Assembly: GCF_035989885.1 (NCBI RefSeq)
Contig: NZ_CP108520.1
Coordinates: 20,525 to 84,524 of the forward strand
Direction of reading: 5' to 3'
From: Streptomyces sp. NBC_01232
Lineage (GTDB): Bacteria > Actinomycetota > Actinomycetes > Streptomycetales > Streptomycetaceae
Length of the DNA: 64,000 nt
In this document: one piece after another, positions 8,182 to 16,936 of the stretch
Numbering within the stretch: position 1 is the stretch's first letter
How the letters are laid out: the number at the start of each line of letters is the position of its first letter
Notes under the pieces: model-generated
What the model was told of the DNA's origin: nothing
Database searches by the model: none
The model's input: only the letters and a program-made list of their open reading frames with translations
Position numbers and translations under genes: made by a program

Positions 8182-8632
8182 GCTAAGGCGCCCTGTGGGC
8201 AGCCGGCGCGGCACGTGGAGCCGGAGCGCAGCGCGCCATCGGCCCCGTGCGGTGCCAAAAACGCATCCTGCCCGTAGGGGAGAGTAAGGGGCCTCGACCG
8301 GCCGGGGGGGGCAGGTGTCGGCGATGGATGCTGTCGGCCGGGGCGGTGCCCGGCGACGTGTGACGGCAGCCGGGTCCTGCCCCCGGCCGACAGCGCCACG
8401 GGGCTGGGAGCAGCCGGTCCGAAGCCGCTCCTCGCAGTCGCCATTGCACCCTCTTGCCAGGTGGGGCCTGCTGTTGACGCGCGCGAGCGCGGAGGTGTCC
8501 CACCCGGACAGCGGGTTCCTGCCGCGCACCTTCCGGGTTCGGAAGGACACGTCGAAGTGGTCGATGTCGGAACTCGACCCGGAGCTGGTGGGCTCGGGTT
8601 CCGCCGTCCTGAGCCACCGGCCCGGGAGCTGC
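8182..8632. other. 451-bp convergent intergenic region with a possible coding remnant
   Basis: No complete gene seen. Between about 8461 and 8630 one plus-strand frame keeps a strong G/C third-position bias and reads through SGFLPRTFRVRKDTSKWSMS, but it has no ribosome site and runs into the antisense of the next gene. It may be a gene remnant. No clear terminator hairpin was identified for the two converging genes. Confidence 0.3.
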
Positions 8633-9982
8633 TCACATCAGCGGAGGAAAGCCGCACGTGTAGTGGTACGAGTCGTCCGGATCGACGGCGGGGGCGCTCT
8701 TCACACCGCGCGCTGCCAGGAGGATGAGCCCGGTCACGAGCATGAAGACTCCGACGCCGAGGCACCACCCCACCCCGGTTGTCGGGCGGGCTCGGGACGT
8801 CGGGCCACCGGTGTGCATGAACAGCCCGATGAGCAGGAGCACCATGCCGAGTGCGGCGGTGCCCGCGAATGCCCGCTTCAGCCCGTCGGTGCTGTCGGTC
8901 GGATCCGGCTCCGTCAAGGCCGTGGCCGACGGCGGCACCGGGTCGCCGGTGCCGCCGTGGAGCTGGGTTGCGCCCTGGGCAACCTGCGGCCGGACTGCGG
9001 CTTCGCCGTTCTCCTGTGGGACGGGATGGCGGTCGAGGACCTGGCCGACGGCAAGCAGCGCCGGGGCGAGCGTCACGTCCTCGACGTGAGTGTCCTGGTC
9101 GGCTTCGGCCGTCGCGAGTTCCGCCTGAAGGCCCACCAGGTCCTCGCGCAGCCGGGCGGACTCCACACGGAGTCGGTCGCGTTCCTGCCGCAGGGATGTC
9201 GCCTCTGCGGCCGAGTCCTCCAGCAGGACGCGCATAGCCTGGATCCTGTTCTCCTGCGTGAGCAGGTCCTGGCGGAGGCGCGCTTCCTCCTCCTCCCGCA
9301 CCCGCACCTGCTCCTCGTGTTCGGCTCGTACCCGTTCGAGCCGGGCGTCGAAGGCGGTGCGGTCGAGTCGGCGGGCGTCCTGTTCCGCTTCGATCAGGGT
9401 GTTCAGGCGGGTGGTCTCGCGTTCGTCGTGCTGTCGTTGCGTGCGGAGCGCGTCCTCGGCCGCGGCGAGGGCCTGGCTCGTCGTCTCGTGCCGGGACAAG
9501 AGGTCGTCGTAGTCGGCCTGCTGCCGGCGGTGCTCACCGAGGGCGTCCTCCAGCCGGGCCTGGACCCGGTCGTGGAGGACGACGGCCTCCTCGTAGGCGT
9601 CGGCCATCACCAGGCGTTCGGCGAACGCCGGATGTGCCTCCCCCAGGGCCGCGGTGTGCAGGCGCAGCGACAGGGCCCGGACCTCCTCGCTCGCACCGCA
9701 GAGCTGGATGATCGCCTCGACCGTGGAACGGTGGGGAAGCCGGTCTCCCGACAGGTTCTTCGACAGGGCAGAGGCGCTCATGGCCACACCCGGGGCGACG
9801 TGCTTGCTGGCCAGGTCCGCGGCCCCGATCAGGGACCGCAGGTGCTCGACGAGCGCCCGCTTGTGCGGGCGGTTCCTGAATACCTCCGGCTTCAGCGGGT
9901 TGAGCGGCCGGCGAGCCGGCCGCCGGGGCTCTCCGCCTGCGGGTCCTTCACCGCCGGTTCCCTCCTCGGCAACACCTGTCAT
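8633..9982 (-). CDS. HTH, long coiled-coil, two-TM protein
   Basis: Encodes 449 residues; GGGAGAACAGGC precedes the ATG. Residues about 35-90 contain an HTH (VAMSASALSKNLSGDRLPHR). Residues 110-300 are a near-continuous coiled coil (ERVRAEHEEQVRVREEEEAR). Two hydrophobic helices lie near residues 370-390 and 400-425. The last residues include YHYTCGFPP. It has the same plan as the convergent protein at 6910-8181, but sequence similarity is limited to the HTH surroundings (SxLSxxLSGxRxxP). Likely membrane-tethered DNA-binding protein; role unknown. It is divergent from the small gene at 10143. Confidence 0.7.
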   Translation of the reverse strand: MTGVAEEGTGGEGPAGGEPRRPARRPLNPLKPEVFRNRPHKRALVEHLRSLIGAADLASKHVAPGVAMSASALSKNLSGDRLPHRSTVEAIIQLCGASEEVRALSLRLHTAALGEAHPAFAERLVMADAYEEAVVLHDRVQARLEDALGEHRRQQADYDDLLSRHETTSQALAAAEDALRTQRQHDERETTRLNTLIEAEQDARRLDRTAFDARLERVRAEHEEQVRVREEEEARLRQDLLTQENRIQAMRVLLEDSAAEATSLRQERDRLRVESARLREDLVGLQAELATAEADQDTHVEDVTLAPALLAVGQVLDRHPVPQENGEAAVRPQVAQGATQLHGGTGDPVPPSATALTEPDPTDSTDGLKRAFAGTAALGMVLLLIGLFMHTGGPTSRARPTTGVGWCLGVGVFMLVTGLILLAARGVKSAPAVDPDDSYHYTCGFPPLM

Positions 9983-10142
9983 GCCTGTTCTCCCAGTTGG
10001 CAGTTACGGAAAGAAGATCGTTGCCCTTGGCGCACCCACCGCTGCGACGCGACGCTCGCACCACACCCCGCCGCACGCCGCTCCAGCGGCAGACCTGCGG
10101 GGGTGACGTCCTGCGACCTTCCATGTACTGAGGAGAACCATC

Positions 10143-10370
10143 GTGTCGAGCCGTCGTGCCCCGCGGGGCAGCTTTCCCGTAGATCTCGCCGTGTTCCTGG
10201 CGATCCTGGCCACCGGCGTCGTCCTCGTCCTCGTCGGCCATGTCTCCCCCGAGGCACTCGCCGGTTACGCCTCCGCGCTCGCCGGCCTCTACGCGGCCTG
10301 GCACCACCGCCCCCGGAGCGAAGAAACTCGGCCGACCCTTCCCGAGGCCCCGCCCGCACCCGAGCGGTAG
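10143..10370 (+). CDS. 75-residue two-TM protein
   Basis: Starts at a GTG behind GAGGAGA. Basic N-terminus, then two hydrophobic helices (VFLAILATGVVLVLVG; YASALAGLYAAW) and a Pro/Glu-rich C-terminal tail. Its size matches the other small two-TM proteins at 6415, 43753 and 59304, although here the proline-rich segment is C-terminal. Function unknown. Confidence 0.65.
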   Translation: MSSRRAPRGSFPVDLAVFLAILATGVVLVLVGHVSPEALAGYASALAGLYAAWHHRPRSEETRPTLPEAPPAPER

Positions 10371-10789
10371 AGACCCTCACCCCACGCCACCTCATCTCCA
10401 GGGGCTCCTCGCTGCGGAGACGCAACCCGACCACTGAACTACGCCGATAACACGCCGAAAGAACCTGCCGGAGGGCGGTGCACCATCGGCCCGTGCCGTG
10501 CCGGAGACACACGTGCCCGGGGTGGTGGAAGACAGACAAAAGGCCCCGACCGGCCGGGGGGGGGCCGGGTCGGGGCCGCGCCCCGACCGGCGGGGGGGTG
10601 CCGGGCGGAGCGGTCAAGGGGTGGGGCGGGAAAGGGGGGTCGCCTCACGGCGGAGGGCTCTGCAGGGCTTCAGCCGAACGATCTTCCCCACAGGCACAGG
10701 GACACAGTCCCTTCCCGCACCCCACAGGTACATGAACGGTCAACCAAACCGGAATGTTCCCACCTATAAGAGGTATACCGCCGCGCCGG
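10371..10789. other. 419-bp region without a gene
   Basis: It holds a GC hairpin at 10542-10577 and an AT-richer stretch near 10740-10775 (TATAAGAGGTATACC). I see no coding frame with a start site. Confidence 0.4.
10542..10577. terminator. GC-rich hairpin between convergent genes
   Basis: GGCCCCGACCGGCC pairs with GGCCGGGTCGGGGCC across a G-run loop. It lies between the end of the gene at 10143-10370 and the end of the convergent minus gene, so it could serve both. Confidence 0.55.
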
Positions 10790-11149
10790 TCAGAGGACGA
10801 CGGGAACACGCAGACCGAGAGCAACCGCCGCACGCCGGCAACCCGCGCGAACGGCAGCCAGCTCCGCCCGCGCATCCGTCCCCGCCCGCCCCGCCGCAGC
10901 CGTGAAGGATCCGGCGGCCGCCGTGTGCAGTTCGGCCCGCGCGGTCGCGCCGTCGCCGGGGAGCACCGTGATCTCGGCGGCGTCCGCGACCGCACCGACC
11001 AGCCGTGCCACCTCCGCCGGCCCGGACACGGACCGGTGAACGTGAACGCCCAGCATCCCGGGCACCCATCCTTCGAGGGCGCCCCGGATGTCCTCGCACA
11101 ACCCGCCGAGACCCGCGTGCGGGCCGTCGGGCGCGATGCCGGCGCTCAT
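10790..11149 (-). CDS. hypothetical protein, 119 residues
   Basis: Coding bias is strong throughout. It contains a small alpha/beta pattern (MLGVHVHRSVSGPAEVARL, then a beta hairpin AEITVLPGDGATARAELHT) and an Ala-rich helical C-terminus. The GGGGAG ribosome site abuts the ATG, so a downstream start is possible. No family recognised. It follows the lamin-tail gene in the same orientation with a 142-bp gap. Confidence 0.55.
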   Translation of the reverse strand: MSAGIAPDGPHAGLGGLCEDIRGALEGWVPGMLGVHVHRSVSGPAEVARLVGAVADAAEITVLPGDGATARAELHTAAAGSFTAAAGRAGTDARAELAAVRAGCRRAAVALGLRVPVVL

Positions 11150-11291
11150 CTCCCCATCGTCACCGCCCCCACTGACATCCCACTTCGGTGCCGCAGTACC
11201 CAGCAGTGCGGGCCGTCGCCCGAGGAGGCGACGGCCCGTGCGGTCATGTCACGCAGGATCCCGGCATCGTGCGGGGCCCACGGTCGCGGTC

Positions 11292-11762
11292 CTAGCGGCG
11301 GCGGCCCCAGGACTCGGTGTCGACGGTGCGGCCGCGGTCGTCGCGCAGCGTCGCGGTGTCGGAGCCGTTGTCCCAGACGTAGTCGCGGCGGTCCTGGAAC
11401 AGGTCGGTACGGGTGTCGCGGCCGTTGCCGGTGTGGATACGGATCGTGGCACGGCCGGCGAGGCGGACGTTGTCGAAGCGGTAGCGGTTGCCCTCGCGGT
11501 CGCGCAGCGTCCAGCCGCGGAGGTTGATGCCGTCGCGGGTGGTGTTGGTGATCTCCACCCACTCGTTGTTCAGGGAGCGGTTCGAGCGGTCGTCGCGTCC
11601 GGGGCTGTCGGCCTGGACGCGGCTGATCTCCACCCTCGGGTGCCGCTGCTGGTGGCGGTCCCCGTCGTGCGCGGCCGCCGGCAGCGCGGCGGCCGAGACG
11701 ATCGCGCCGGCCGTCAGGACGGTCGCGGCGATACGACGTACGGAGGAAGAAGCGGAAGACAT
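11292..11762 (-). CDS. secreted lamin-tail domain protein
   Basis: Encodes 156 residues with a classical signal peptide (basic start, hydrophobic core, then AAALPAAAHD). The mature part is a lamin-tail domain: VEISRVQADSPG, then NNEWVEITNTTRDGINLRGW, DREGNRYRF, and the IRIHTGNGRD loop. In bacteria this Ig-like fold is found in exported proteins and often next to nucleases; no binding partner is known here. A secreted HNH nuclease is encoded 1.2 kb away, also exported. Confidence 0.85.
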   Translation of the reverse strand: MSSASSSVRRIAATVLTAGAIVSAAALPAAAHDGDRHQQRHPRVEISRVQADSPGRDDRSNRSLNNEWVEITNTTRDGINLRGWTLRDREGNRYRFDNVRLAGRATIRIHTGNGRDTRTDLFQDRRDYVWDNGSDTATLRDDRGRTVDTESWGRRR

Positions 11763-12204
11763 AGGTGGCGCCCCTCAAGAACAGCACCCCACCAGCCGAG
11801 ACACGGTGGTGAAGGCGTTTGCCGAGTCGGCCCGGATGAGCCGAGGGCCACACTCTCGACCCGACACGGACCCCACGGCAGCCCCCGCCGACGCCGGTTA
11901 CCAGACGTGGACATATCCGTCACAGTCGCCTGCCGGATGCACGCATTCCGCCCGAGCGTGCCCCTGACATTCACTGACCGCTACACCCACCCGCCCCGCA
12001 AACCGGACATCAGGGTCGACACGCTCCGGCGCACCACCGGGCACACCCCTTCCCCGCCTCACCCGGCCGGACCAGTGGACCAAGTAACAGCCGTTCTGCG
12101 GAATTTTTCGCACGTGAGTCCGTAACTCGCACATGAATCCCACCCTGTGGCAGGCCTCGCCCGCCTCGCTCGGAGCCACGTACGCCGATGCCGACCGGGT
12201 GCTG
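11763..12204. other. 442-bp region without a gene
   Basis: This is the leader and promoter region of the lamin-tail gene and the 3' flank of the gene ending at 12205. I see no coding frame with a start signal and no clear hairpin. Confidence 0.4.
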
Positions 12205-12807
12205 TCATCCGTCGCGGGCGGTCAGAAGGAGCATCAGGGCCTTGGAGCGGGTGGTCCCGAGCCCGGTGGCCACTGCCTCGGCCGAGACGCCGTCTTCCGC
12301 CAGCGCGCCGGCGGCCTCCCGCCCGACGCGGGTGGCGATCCGCTCCAGCACGCCGACGGCGCGCAGCGCGGCCAGTGGCGTGTCCTCGGTCGTGGCGGTC
12401 AGTCGCTCGGCGACCTCGACCAGGAGCGCGGCCAGCGGCTCGGGGAGGGGTACCGCCTTGTCGCGGACGAGGGACAGGTGTGCGTTCCAGTCCGCGAGCG
12501 GCCCGGTCAGGTCTACGTCCGCCTCGTACAGGGGCCGGTCGCCGACCGCTGCCCAGTCCAGCGGGTACTCGGCGGCACCGCGCCATCCGCACGCACACAC
12601 CGCCCGGAGCGCCTCGGCGAGCGGGCGGCCGGCCCGGCCGTCGTAAGCCGACCAGTGCGTCGTGGAAGGCACGTTCGGGCCGCTCCCGACGTCGAAGTAC
12701 ACCGGACCCGGCTCACCACCACCGATCAGGGCACCCGCCGCGCCCGCGTGCGCGTCCCCGAACTCCACCGTCCACCAGGCCCACTCCACCAGCACACCAC
12801 CCTCCAT
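12205..12807 (-). CDS. hypothetical protein, 200 residues
   Basis: The ATG at 12807 was chosen because the earlier frame overlaps a terminator. The N-terminal half has aromatic-rich segments (LVEWAWWTVEFGD; VPSTTHWSAYDGRAG) and a CACGWRGAAEYPL motif. The C-terminal half is helical and ends with a helix-turn-helix-like stretch (VSAEAVATGLGTTRSKALMLL). Similar proteins occur in actinomycete accessory regions, but no function is recognised. The ribosome site is weak. Confidence 0.6.
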   Translation of the reverse strand: MEGGVLVEWAWWTVEFGDAHAGAAGALIGGGEPGPVYFDVGSGPNVPSTTHWSAYDGRAGRPLAEALRAVCACGWRGAAEYPLDWAAVGDRPLYEADVDLTGPLADWNAHLSLVRDKAVPLPEPLAALLVEVAERLTATTEDTPLAALRAVGVLERIATRVGREAAGALAEDGVSAEAVATGLGTTRSKALMLLLTARDG

Positions 12808-12928
12808 CGCGATCCCGCCGGCACCCTGCCCCGCCCGCGCCGCCACCCACACCCCCGCCGACCCAACAACGCGCGTCGTTGGACCTCCCAAACAGGCTGC
12901 GATCACGAGCAGCCCAGGAGCACGGCAA

Positions 12929-12958
12929 AGGGCCGCCACCTGTCGAGGTGGCGGCCCT
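12929..12958 (-). terminator. terminator after the secreted HNH nuclease gene
   Basis: Perfect stem AGGGCCGCCACC / GGTGGCGGCCCT with a six-base loop, starting 17 bases past the stop of the minus-strand gene at 12975. Confidence 0.8.
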
Positions 12959-12974
12959 GGGCGGCGGGCAAGGC

Positions 12975-13673
12975 CTACGGGGCGGGGGTGAACTCCACGT
13001 CGGTTCCGCCGCAGCCGGCCGCGATGTCGAACAGCCGGTCCCGCTCGGCCTCGTCGACCGCGAGGCCCCAGCGGAGCTTGGTCGCGGTCCACTCGGCGCC
13101 GTACCGGCACAGCGCATCCGGCGCCGGCGGCAGCCACTCCGCCGGATCCTGGTCCGCCTTCGACCGGTTCGAACGGGCCGTCACCGCCACCAGGGAAGCC
13201 GGCTGACCCTGGTCGTTCGCGTACGCCTCGCGCCTTTGTGCGGTCCACGAACTGGCGCCCGAATCCCAGGCCTCGGCGAGCGGGACCATGTGGTCGATGT
13301 CCAAGGCCCCGGCCGGTGTCACCTCCCGGTCGTCGTAGTACGACCACCAGGTCCCGCCGGTCAGGGTGCAGCCCGGCCCGATCTCCGGGTACACCACCGC
13401 CTCGGCCAGGAGCACCTCGGCGCGGGTGTTGCAGCCGTCGGCCGGGATGTCGCCCGCGTTCCAGTGCTTGAAGGAGGTCCGCTGGTAGCCGGTCCGGTCC
13501 TCGGTGGCGAGCGGCAGCGCGGACACCGCGACCCCGATCGGCAGCACCTGCGGCACGACGGCCACGGCTGGAGCCGGGGCGGCGGGTTGGGTGGCCGCGT
13601 GCGCGGCCGTGGGCAGGGACAGGGTCAGGGCGAGGGCGGCGGCCGCGACAGCGGACCGCTTCATGATCATCAT
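12975..13673 (-). CDS. secreted HNH endonuclease (DUF1524/GmrSD C-terminal type)
   Basis: Encodes 232 residues with a signal peptide (VAAAALALTLSLPTAAHA). The mature domain carries the DUF1524-type HNH signature: ALDIDHMVPLAEAWDSGA, then a NRSKADQDPAEWLPP segment and a conserved CRYGAEWTATKLRWGL helix. His in DHMVPL is the likely catalytic residue and Asn in NRSKADQ a metal ligand region. Such exported nucleases of Streptomyces are thought to degrade extracellular DNA. A terminator follows it. Confidence 0.85.
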   Translation of the reverse strand: MMIMKRSAVAAAALALTLSLPTAAHAATQPAAPAPAVAVVPQVLPIGVAVSALPLATEDRTGYQRTSFKHWNAGDIPADGCNTRAEVLLAEAVVYPEIGPGCTLTGGTWWSYYDDREVTPAGALDIDHMVPLAEAWDSGASSWTAQRREAYANDQGQPASLVAVTARSNRSKADQDPAEWLPPAPDALCRYGAEWTATKLRWGLAVDEAERDRLFDIAAGCGGTDVEFTPAP

Positions 13674-13786
13674 GTGCCGGTTGTACCGGCCCCCGCACCG
13701 TCACCAACAGGCCACCCCGGCCCGGTTCACCCGCCCGCGCACACCGGTTCACCGGCGAAACGCCACTGCACCCGACCCCCGCCCGG

Positions 13787-14812
13787 TCAGCCTGCGGCCG
13801 CCGCCGGACCCTCACCGAACCTGGGTACGTCCTCCAGCCCCACGTCCAGGCGCAGCCGCTGGAAGCGCAGCGGGTGGCGGTAGATGCCGCCGTGGTCGAT
13901 GGCGCGGTCGGCGCTGACCTCGGCGACCAGGGTGGGGTGGACGAGGGTGGTGTCGAGGGCGTCGCGGCTCCCCCACGTCGCGGAGAAGCGCACGCCCTCC
14001 CACGGGTGTCCGGGCGCGGCCATGGTGAGGTGCTCTGCGACCTGCCGGGCGGCGTCCGGGCGCAGCGGGACGGTCCGGCCGACCGCGCGCAGCCGGCCGT
14101 CCTGGTCGTGGCGGCCGAGGACGAGGAGCTGCGGGCGGGTCAGGGTGCCGGTGATCGCGCCGACGATCGTCTCTGTGGTGTCCCGCCTTCTGATCTTGGT
14201 CCAGCCGCGGTATCCGGTCAGATAGCGGCTGTTCAGGGGCTTGATCAGGATCCCCTCCACCCCGGACACGTCCGTCCAGGACTCCAGCCATTCCCGTGCC
14301 TTGGACAGGTCCGTCGTCATCGGGCAGAGCGTCCACGGGGCGCTCAGGGCGTGCTCGGAGAACAGTCCTTCCAGCAGTGCGCGCCGCTCGGCGTACGGAC
14401 GCCTCAAAAGCTCCTGGCCGTCCTGCTGCAAGAGGTCGAAGGCGACGAAGTAGGCCGGCCACCGGGCGGCCAGGCCGGCGGCGCGGGCGCGGGTCGCGGC
14501 CCGGCGCTGCAACGCCTCGAAAGACAACCGGCCGGCCTCGGTGTCCCAGACGACCAGTTCGCCATCGAGGACCAGGCCGTGCGGCAACTGTGCCTCGGCG
14601 GCCGCCACCAGGTCCGGCCATCGGTCCTGGACCAGCGCCCCGCGGCGGGTCTGCACCAGGACCGTGCCGCCGGGGCCGGCCGCGGTGAACAGCAGTGCCC
14701 GGTGACCGTCCAGCTTCTGCTCATACGCCACCCCCGCCCGCAGTGCCGCCGGTCCCGGCACGGCTTCCGCGGCCTGCGCCAGCATCGGCTCGACCGGCGG
14801 TCTGAGCGTCAC
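13787..14812 (-). CDS. ATP-dependent DNA ligase (LigD ligase-domain type)
   Basis: Encodes 341 residues from a GTG at 14812 behind GGGAGG. The adenylation motif EQKLDGHRAL gives the nucleotidyl-lysine at residue 33. Other ligase motifs follow: LDGELVVWD (motif III), YFVAFDLLQQDG, VEGILIKPLNSRY (motif IV), TKIRRRDT (motif V). A C-terminal OB fold includes FSATWGSRDALDTTLVHP. It seals nicks using ATP. It lacks primase and nuclease domains, so it is a stand-alone ligase like those of actinomycete NHEJ or repair systems; no Ku gene is seen nearby. Confidence 0.9.
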   Translation of the reverse strand: MTLRPPVEPMLAQAAEAVPGPAALRAGVAYEQKLDGHRALLFTAAGPGGTVLVQTRRGALVQDRWPDLVAAAEAQLPHGLVLDGELVVWDTEAGRLSFEALQRRAATRARAAGLAARWPAYFVAFDLLQQDGQELLRRPYAERRALLEGLFSEHALSAPWTLCPMTTDLSKAREWLESWTDVSGVEGILIKPLNSRYLTGYRGWTKIRRRDTTETIVGAITGTLTRPQLLVLGRHDQDGRLRAVGRTVPLRPDAARQVAEHLTMAAPGHPWEGVRFSATWGSRDALDTTLVHPTLVAEVSADRAIDHGGIYRHPLRFQRLRLDVGLEDVPRFGEGPAAAAG

Positions 14813-14963
14813 GGGGCCTCCCTCGCGGCTTGCCTGCCCCTCTTCCAGGGTCCGCCAGAACAGCCGGAGGCGGCTCTGCAGAACGGCCGTCGCATCATCC
14901 ATCCGAGGGGCGCAGCGGGCCCGTCAGAGGCGCCCTGCGGGGCTTGTGCGGCACGGTGGCGGC

Positions 14964-15518
14964 ATGCGTCGCTGGTCCCTGCCTCTGCTCCTTGTCGCGC
15001 TGCTCGCGGCCCCGGGATGCGTCACCGTCCACCCCGCACCCACCCGGCCCGCCGGGGCCTCGCTCGTGACGGTCCCGGAGGACCACAAGCACCCCGTCGA
15101 CCCCCAGCCCGCACGACCGGACACAGGGGCGGCGCTCCCCCTCTCCCCCCTGCCCGAGTCTGCGGCCGCGCCTTCGACCGGCGCCGTTCCCGAGGCCGGC
15201 CGTACTCCCGCGCCGGCCCGTCCCGCGCCCGCGGCCAGCGAGGCGTCCGCCGAGACTCAGCCCGCCCGGCGGGCTCCCGACCGCAGGGCCGAAGGCCCGG
15301 TACGGCCGCGCCGGATGCCCCCGCCCCGCCCCGCCGTACGCCCCGCCGCCAAACCCAAGCCCAGGAAGGCGAAGGGGCCGAGCCGTACACCCGCACCGCA
15401 CCGCCCGGTACGCGCCCCAGGGGCGGGGGCCGCGGACATGACGGAGCTGTGCCGCGCCGCGCACGGCGTCACCAGCCCTGCCGTGGCCGCCCTCTGCCAC
15501 CAGACCTACGGCCGATGA
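14964..15518 (+). CDS. proline/alanine-rich lipoprotein
   Basis: Encodes 184 residues. The lipobox LLAAPGC follows a short basic and hydrophobic signal, predicting a lipid-anchored Cys near residue 19. Residues 25-160 are low-complexity Pro/Ala/Arg, and the C-terminus MTELCRAAHGVTSPAVAALC has two Cys residues that could form a disulfide. It is divergent from the ligase gene. Function unknown. Confidence 0.65.
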   Translation: MRRWSLPLLLVALLAAPGCVTVHPAPTRPAGASLVTVPEDHKHPVDPQPARPDTGAALPLSPLPESAAAPSTGAVPEAGRTPAPARPAPAASEASAETQPARRAPDRRAEGPVRPRRMPPPRPAVRPAAKPKPRKAKGPSRTPAPHRPVRAPGAGAADMTELCRAAHGVTSPAVAALCHQTYGR

Positions 15519-15568
15519 CCGGAGCGTGGCGTTCGCGCAGTAAATCGAACACGTGTTTCACTGGGGGT

Positions 15569-15826
15569 GTGAGACCACCGTTCCGCTTCTCCGAGGACCT
15601 GATCACGCTCCAAAGGGCGTGGCAGCAGACGTACGCCGAGCTCGCGCAGGCCCCCGCCGGGGCCGGTACGACCGTGCTACGGCGCCGGCTGATCACCCTC
15701 TCCGGAACCCTGTGCACCCATCCCTACTGGGCGGCCCCCACCGCCTGGCGGGCCGGCGGCGTCGAGCTGCGGCGCGCCGCCCGCACCCACACCTCCGCAC
15801 CGGCGGAACGGGAGGCAGCAGCATGA
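15569..15826 (+). CDS. hypothetical protein, 85 residues
   Basis: Starts at GTG 15569 with a weak G-rich site upstream. The N-terminus (FRFSEDLITLQRAWQQTYAE) suggests an amphipathic helix. Its stop overlaps the start of the zinc-finger gene by ATGA, and DUF6233 follows, so the three genes are probably co-transcribed. No family known. Confidence 0.65.
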   Translation: MRPPFRFSEDLITLQRAWQQTYAELAQAPAGAGTTVLRRRLITLSGTLCTHPYWAAPTAWRAGGVELRRAARTHTSAPAEREAAA

Positions 15827-15990
15827 ACGAGCAGACCACCACCAAGCCCCGCCCACAGGTCGTCACCTGGGCGCCCAGCCAGACCGGCCCCTGTGCCCGG
15901 TGCCACGCTCCGACGTGCCGGTACGGGGTGGGTGCCAGCCCCTTGTGCGAGGCGTGTAAGGCCGCGCGGCGGGCGCAGTACGGGAGCTGA
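15823..15990 (+). CDS. 55-residue zinc-finger protein
   Basis: Contains two Cys pairs, CARCHAPTC and CEACKAARR, expected to bind one zinc. Overlaps the upstream stop by four bases and ends four bases before the DUF6233 gene. Small zinc-ribbon proteins of this kind are common in Streptomyces plasmid and prophage clusters; role unknown. Confidence 0.65.
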   Translation: MNEQTTTKPRPQVVTWAPSQTGPCARCHAPTCRYGVGASPLCEACKAARRAQYGS

Positions 15991-15993
15991 ACC

Positions 15994-16326
15994 GTGTCCG
16001 TCCTGCCGCCCGACCTGCCTCGTCTGCGGACGCTGGTCACCTACTTGCGCGGCGAACTCGGCCGGGCCGAACAGGCCCTTGCCACGGCCGAGGAGCGCGA
16101 GGCCCTCGCCTCGTCGCGACGGCCGCCGCCCGAGCTGCCCGCGTGGCTGGTCGAGCGCGGGATCGGAGGCGGCCGGCTTCCAGCCCGCGTGCACACCGGA
16201 GGCTGCTGGGACACCGGCAACCGCTGCGCCCCCGCCGCCGCAGATCAGATACGGCGGCTGCTGGCCGAGGGCGTGCCCGCATGTATCCACTGCCGGCCCG
16301 ACACCGCCCTTGGAGTGCTGGAGTGA
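15994..16326 (+). CDS. DUF6233 family protein
   Basis: Encodes 110 residues from a GTG. The family pattern is clear: PPDLPRLRTL, a short coiled coil (AEQALATAEEREAL), RRPPPELPAWLVERGIG, then VHTGGCWDTGNRC and a C-terminal ACIHCRPDTALGVLE. The conserved Cys residues may bind metal. Function of the family is unknown. It is the third gene of a small operon. Confidence 0.75.
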   Translation: MSVLPPDLPRLRTLVTYLRGELGRAEQALATAEEREALASSRRPPPELPAWLVERGIGGGRLPARVHTGGCWDTGNRCAPAAADQIRRLLAEGVPACIHCRPDTALGVLE

Positions 16327-16540
16327 CCAGCACCGGCAGGTGCGGGAATACGCCCTGACCTGCGGTTGGGTCGTCTATCCGCCCGCCGCCCAGGGCGAGC
16401 GCCGCGTCCGCTGCGACGGGGAGATTCTCGCCGCGCCCTCGGTCCCGCCATTACCGATCACTTCAGCAGGCGGGGCAGAAGCTCGCCTGGACCGCGGCGA
16501 CGACGATGTCTGTCCGAGGGCTGATAGGGCCCTGCCCCTT
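16327..16540 (+). pseudogene. possible coding remnant after DUF6233
   Basis: The plus frame around 16330-16450 keeps codon bias and reads QVREYALTCGWVVYPPAAQG then RRVRCDGEILAAPS, but has no credible start of its own. It may be the middle of a degraded gene. Confidence 0.25.
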
Positions 16541-16562
16541 TGACCGTGCACCCCCACGGTCA
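16541..16562. promoter_or_regulatory. 8-bp perfect inverted repeat
   Basis: TGACCGTG and CACGGTCA flank a six-base C-rich spacer, 40 bases before the next gene start. Could be an operator or a short terminator of the upstream operon. Confidence 0.35.
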
Positions 16563-16602
16563 CACCATGGATACAGGGGACCGAGAAGATCAGGTGAACG
16601 TC

Positions 16603-16794
16603 ATGGCTGAAGACAAGATCTACCAGGAGCTTCGCGCCATTCACCAAGAGGTGCACCGGATACACGAAGAGAACGAGCAGGCGCGGCGCGAGGAGAAGGA
16701 ACGGCAAGAGCGCATCGACCGAAGCCAAAGGACCGGAGGGCAAGGCACGCGCGCCTCCGAACGTGCGCAGAACGCCATTAAGGACTTCCTTTAG
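16603..16794 (+). CDS. 63-residue coiled-coil protein
   Basis: AGGTGA lies five bases before the ATG at 16603. Residues 4-45 form a highly charged helix (QEVHRIHEENEQARREEKER) with coiled-coil heptads. Likely forms oligomers; no function known. Confidence 0.55.
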   Translation: MAEDKIYQELRAIHQEVHRIHEENEQARREEKERQERIDRSQRTGGQGTRASERAQNAIKDFL

Positions 16795-16936
16795 ATCCAG
16801 GGCACGATGTAGACGCTCGACGCACTCGCCCGCCCCGGCACGACGGCGTGCAACGTGTGCGACGCCGCCGAGGCGCTGCTGCCGATCCTCGCCCACGGCC
16901 AGGACGACGTGCCCGCCCCCGGCGGCTGATCACAGG

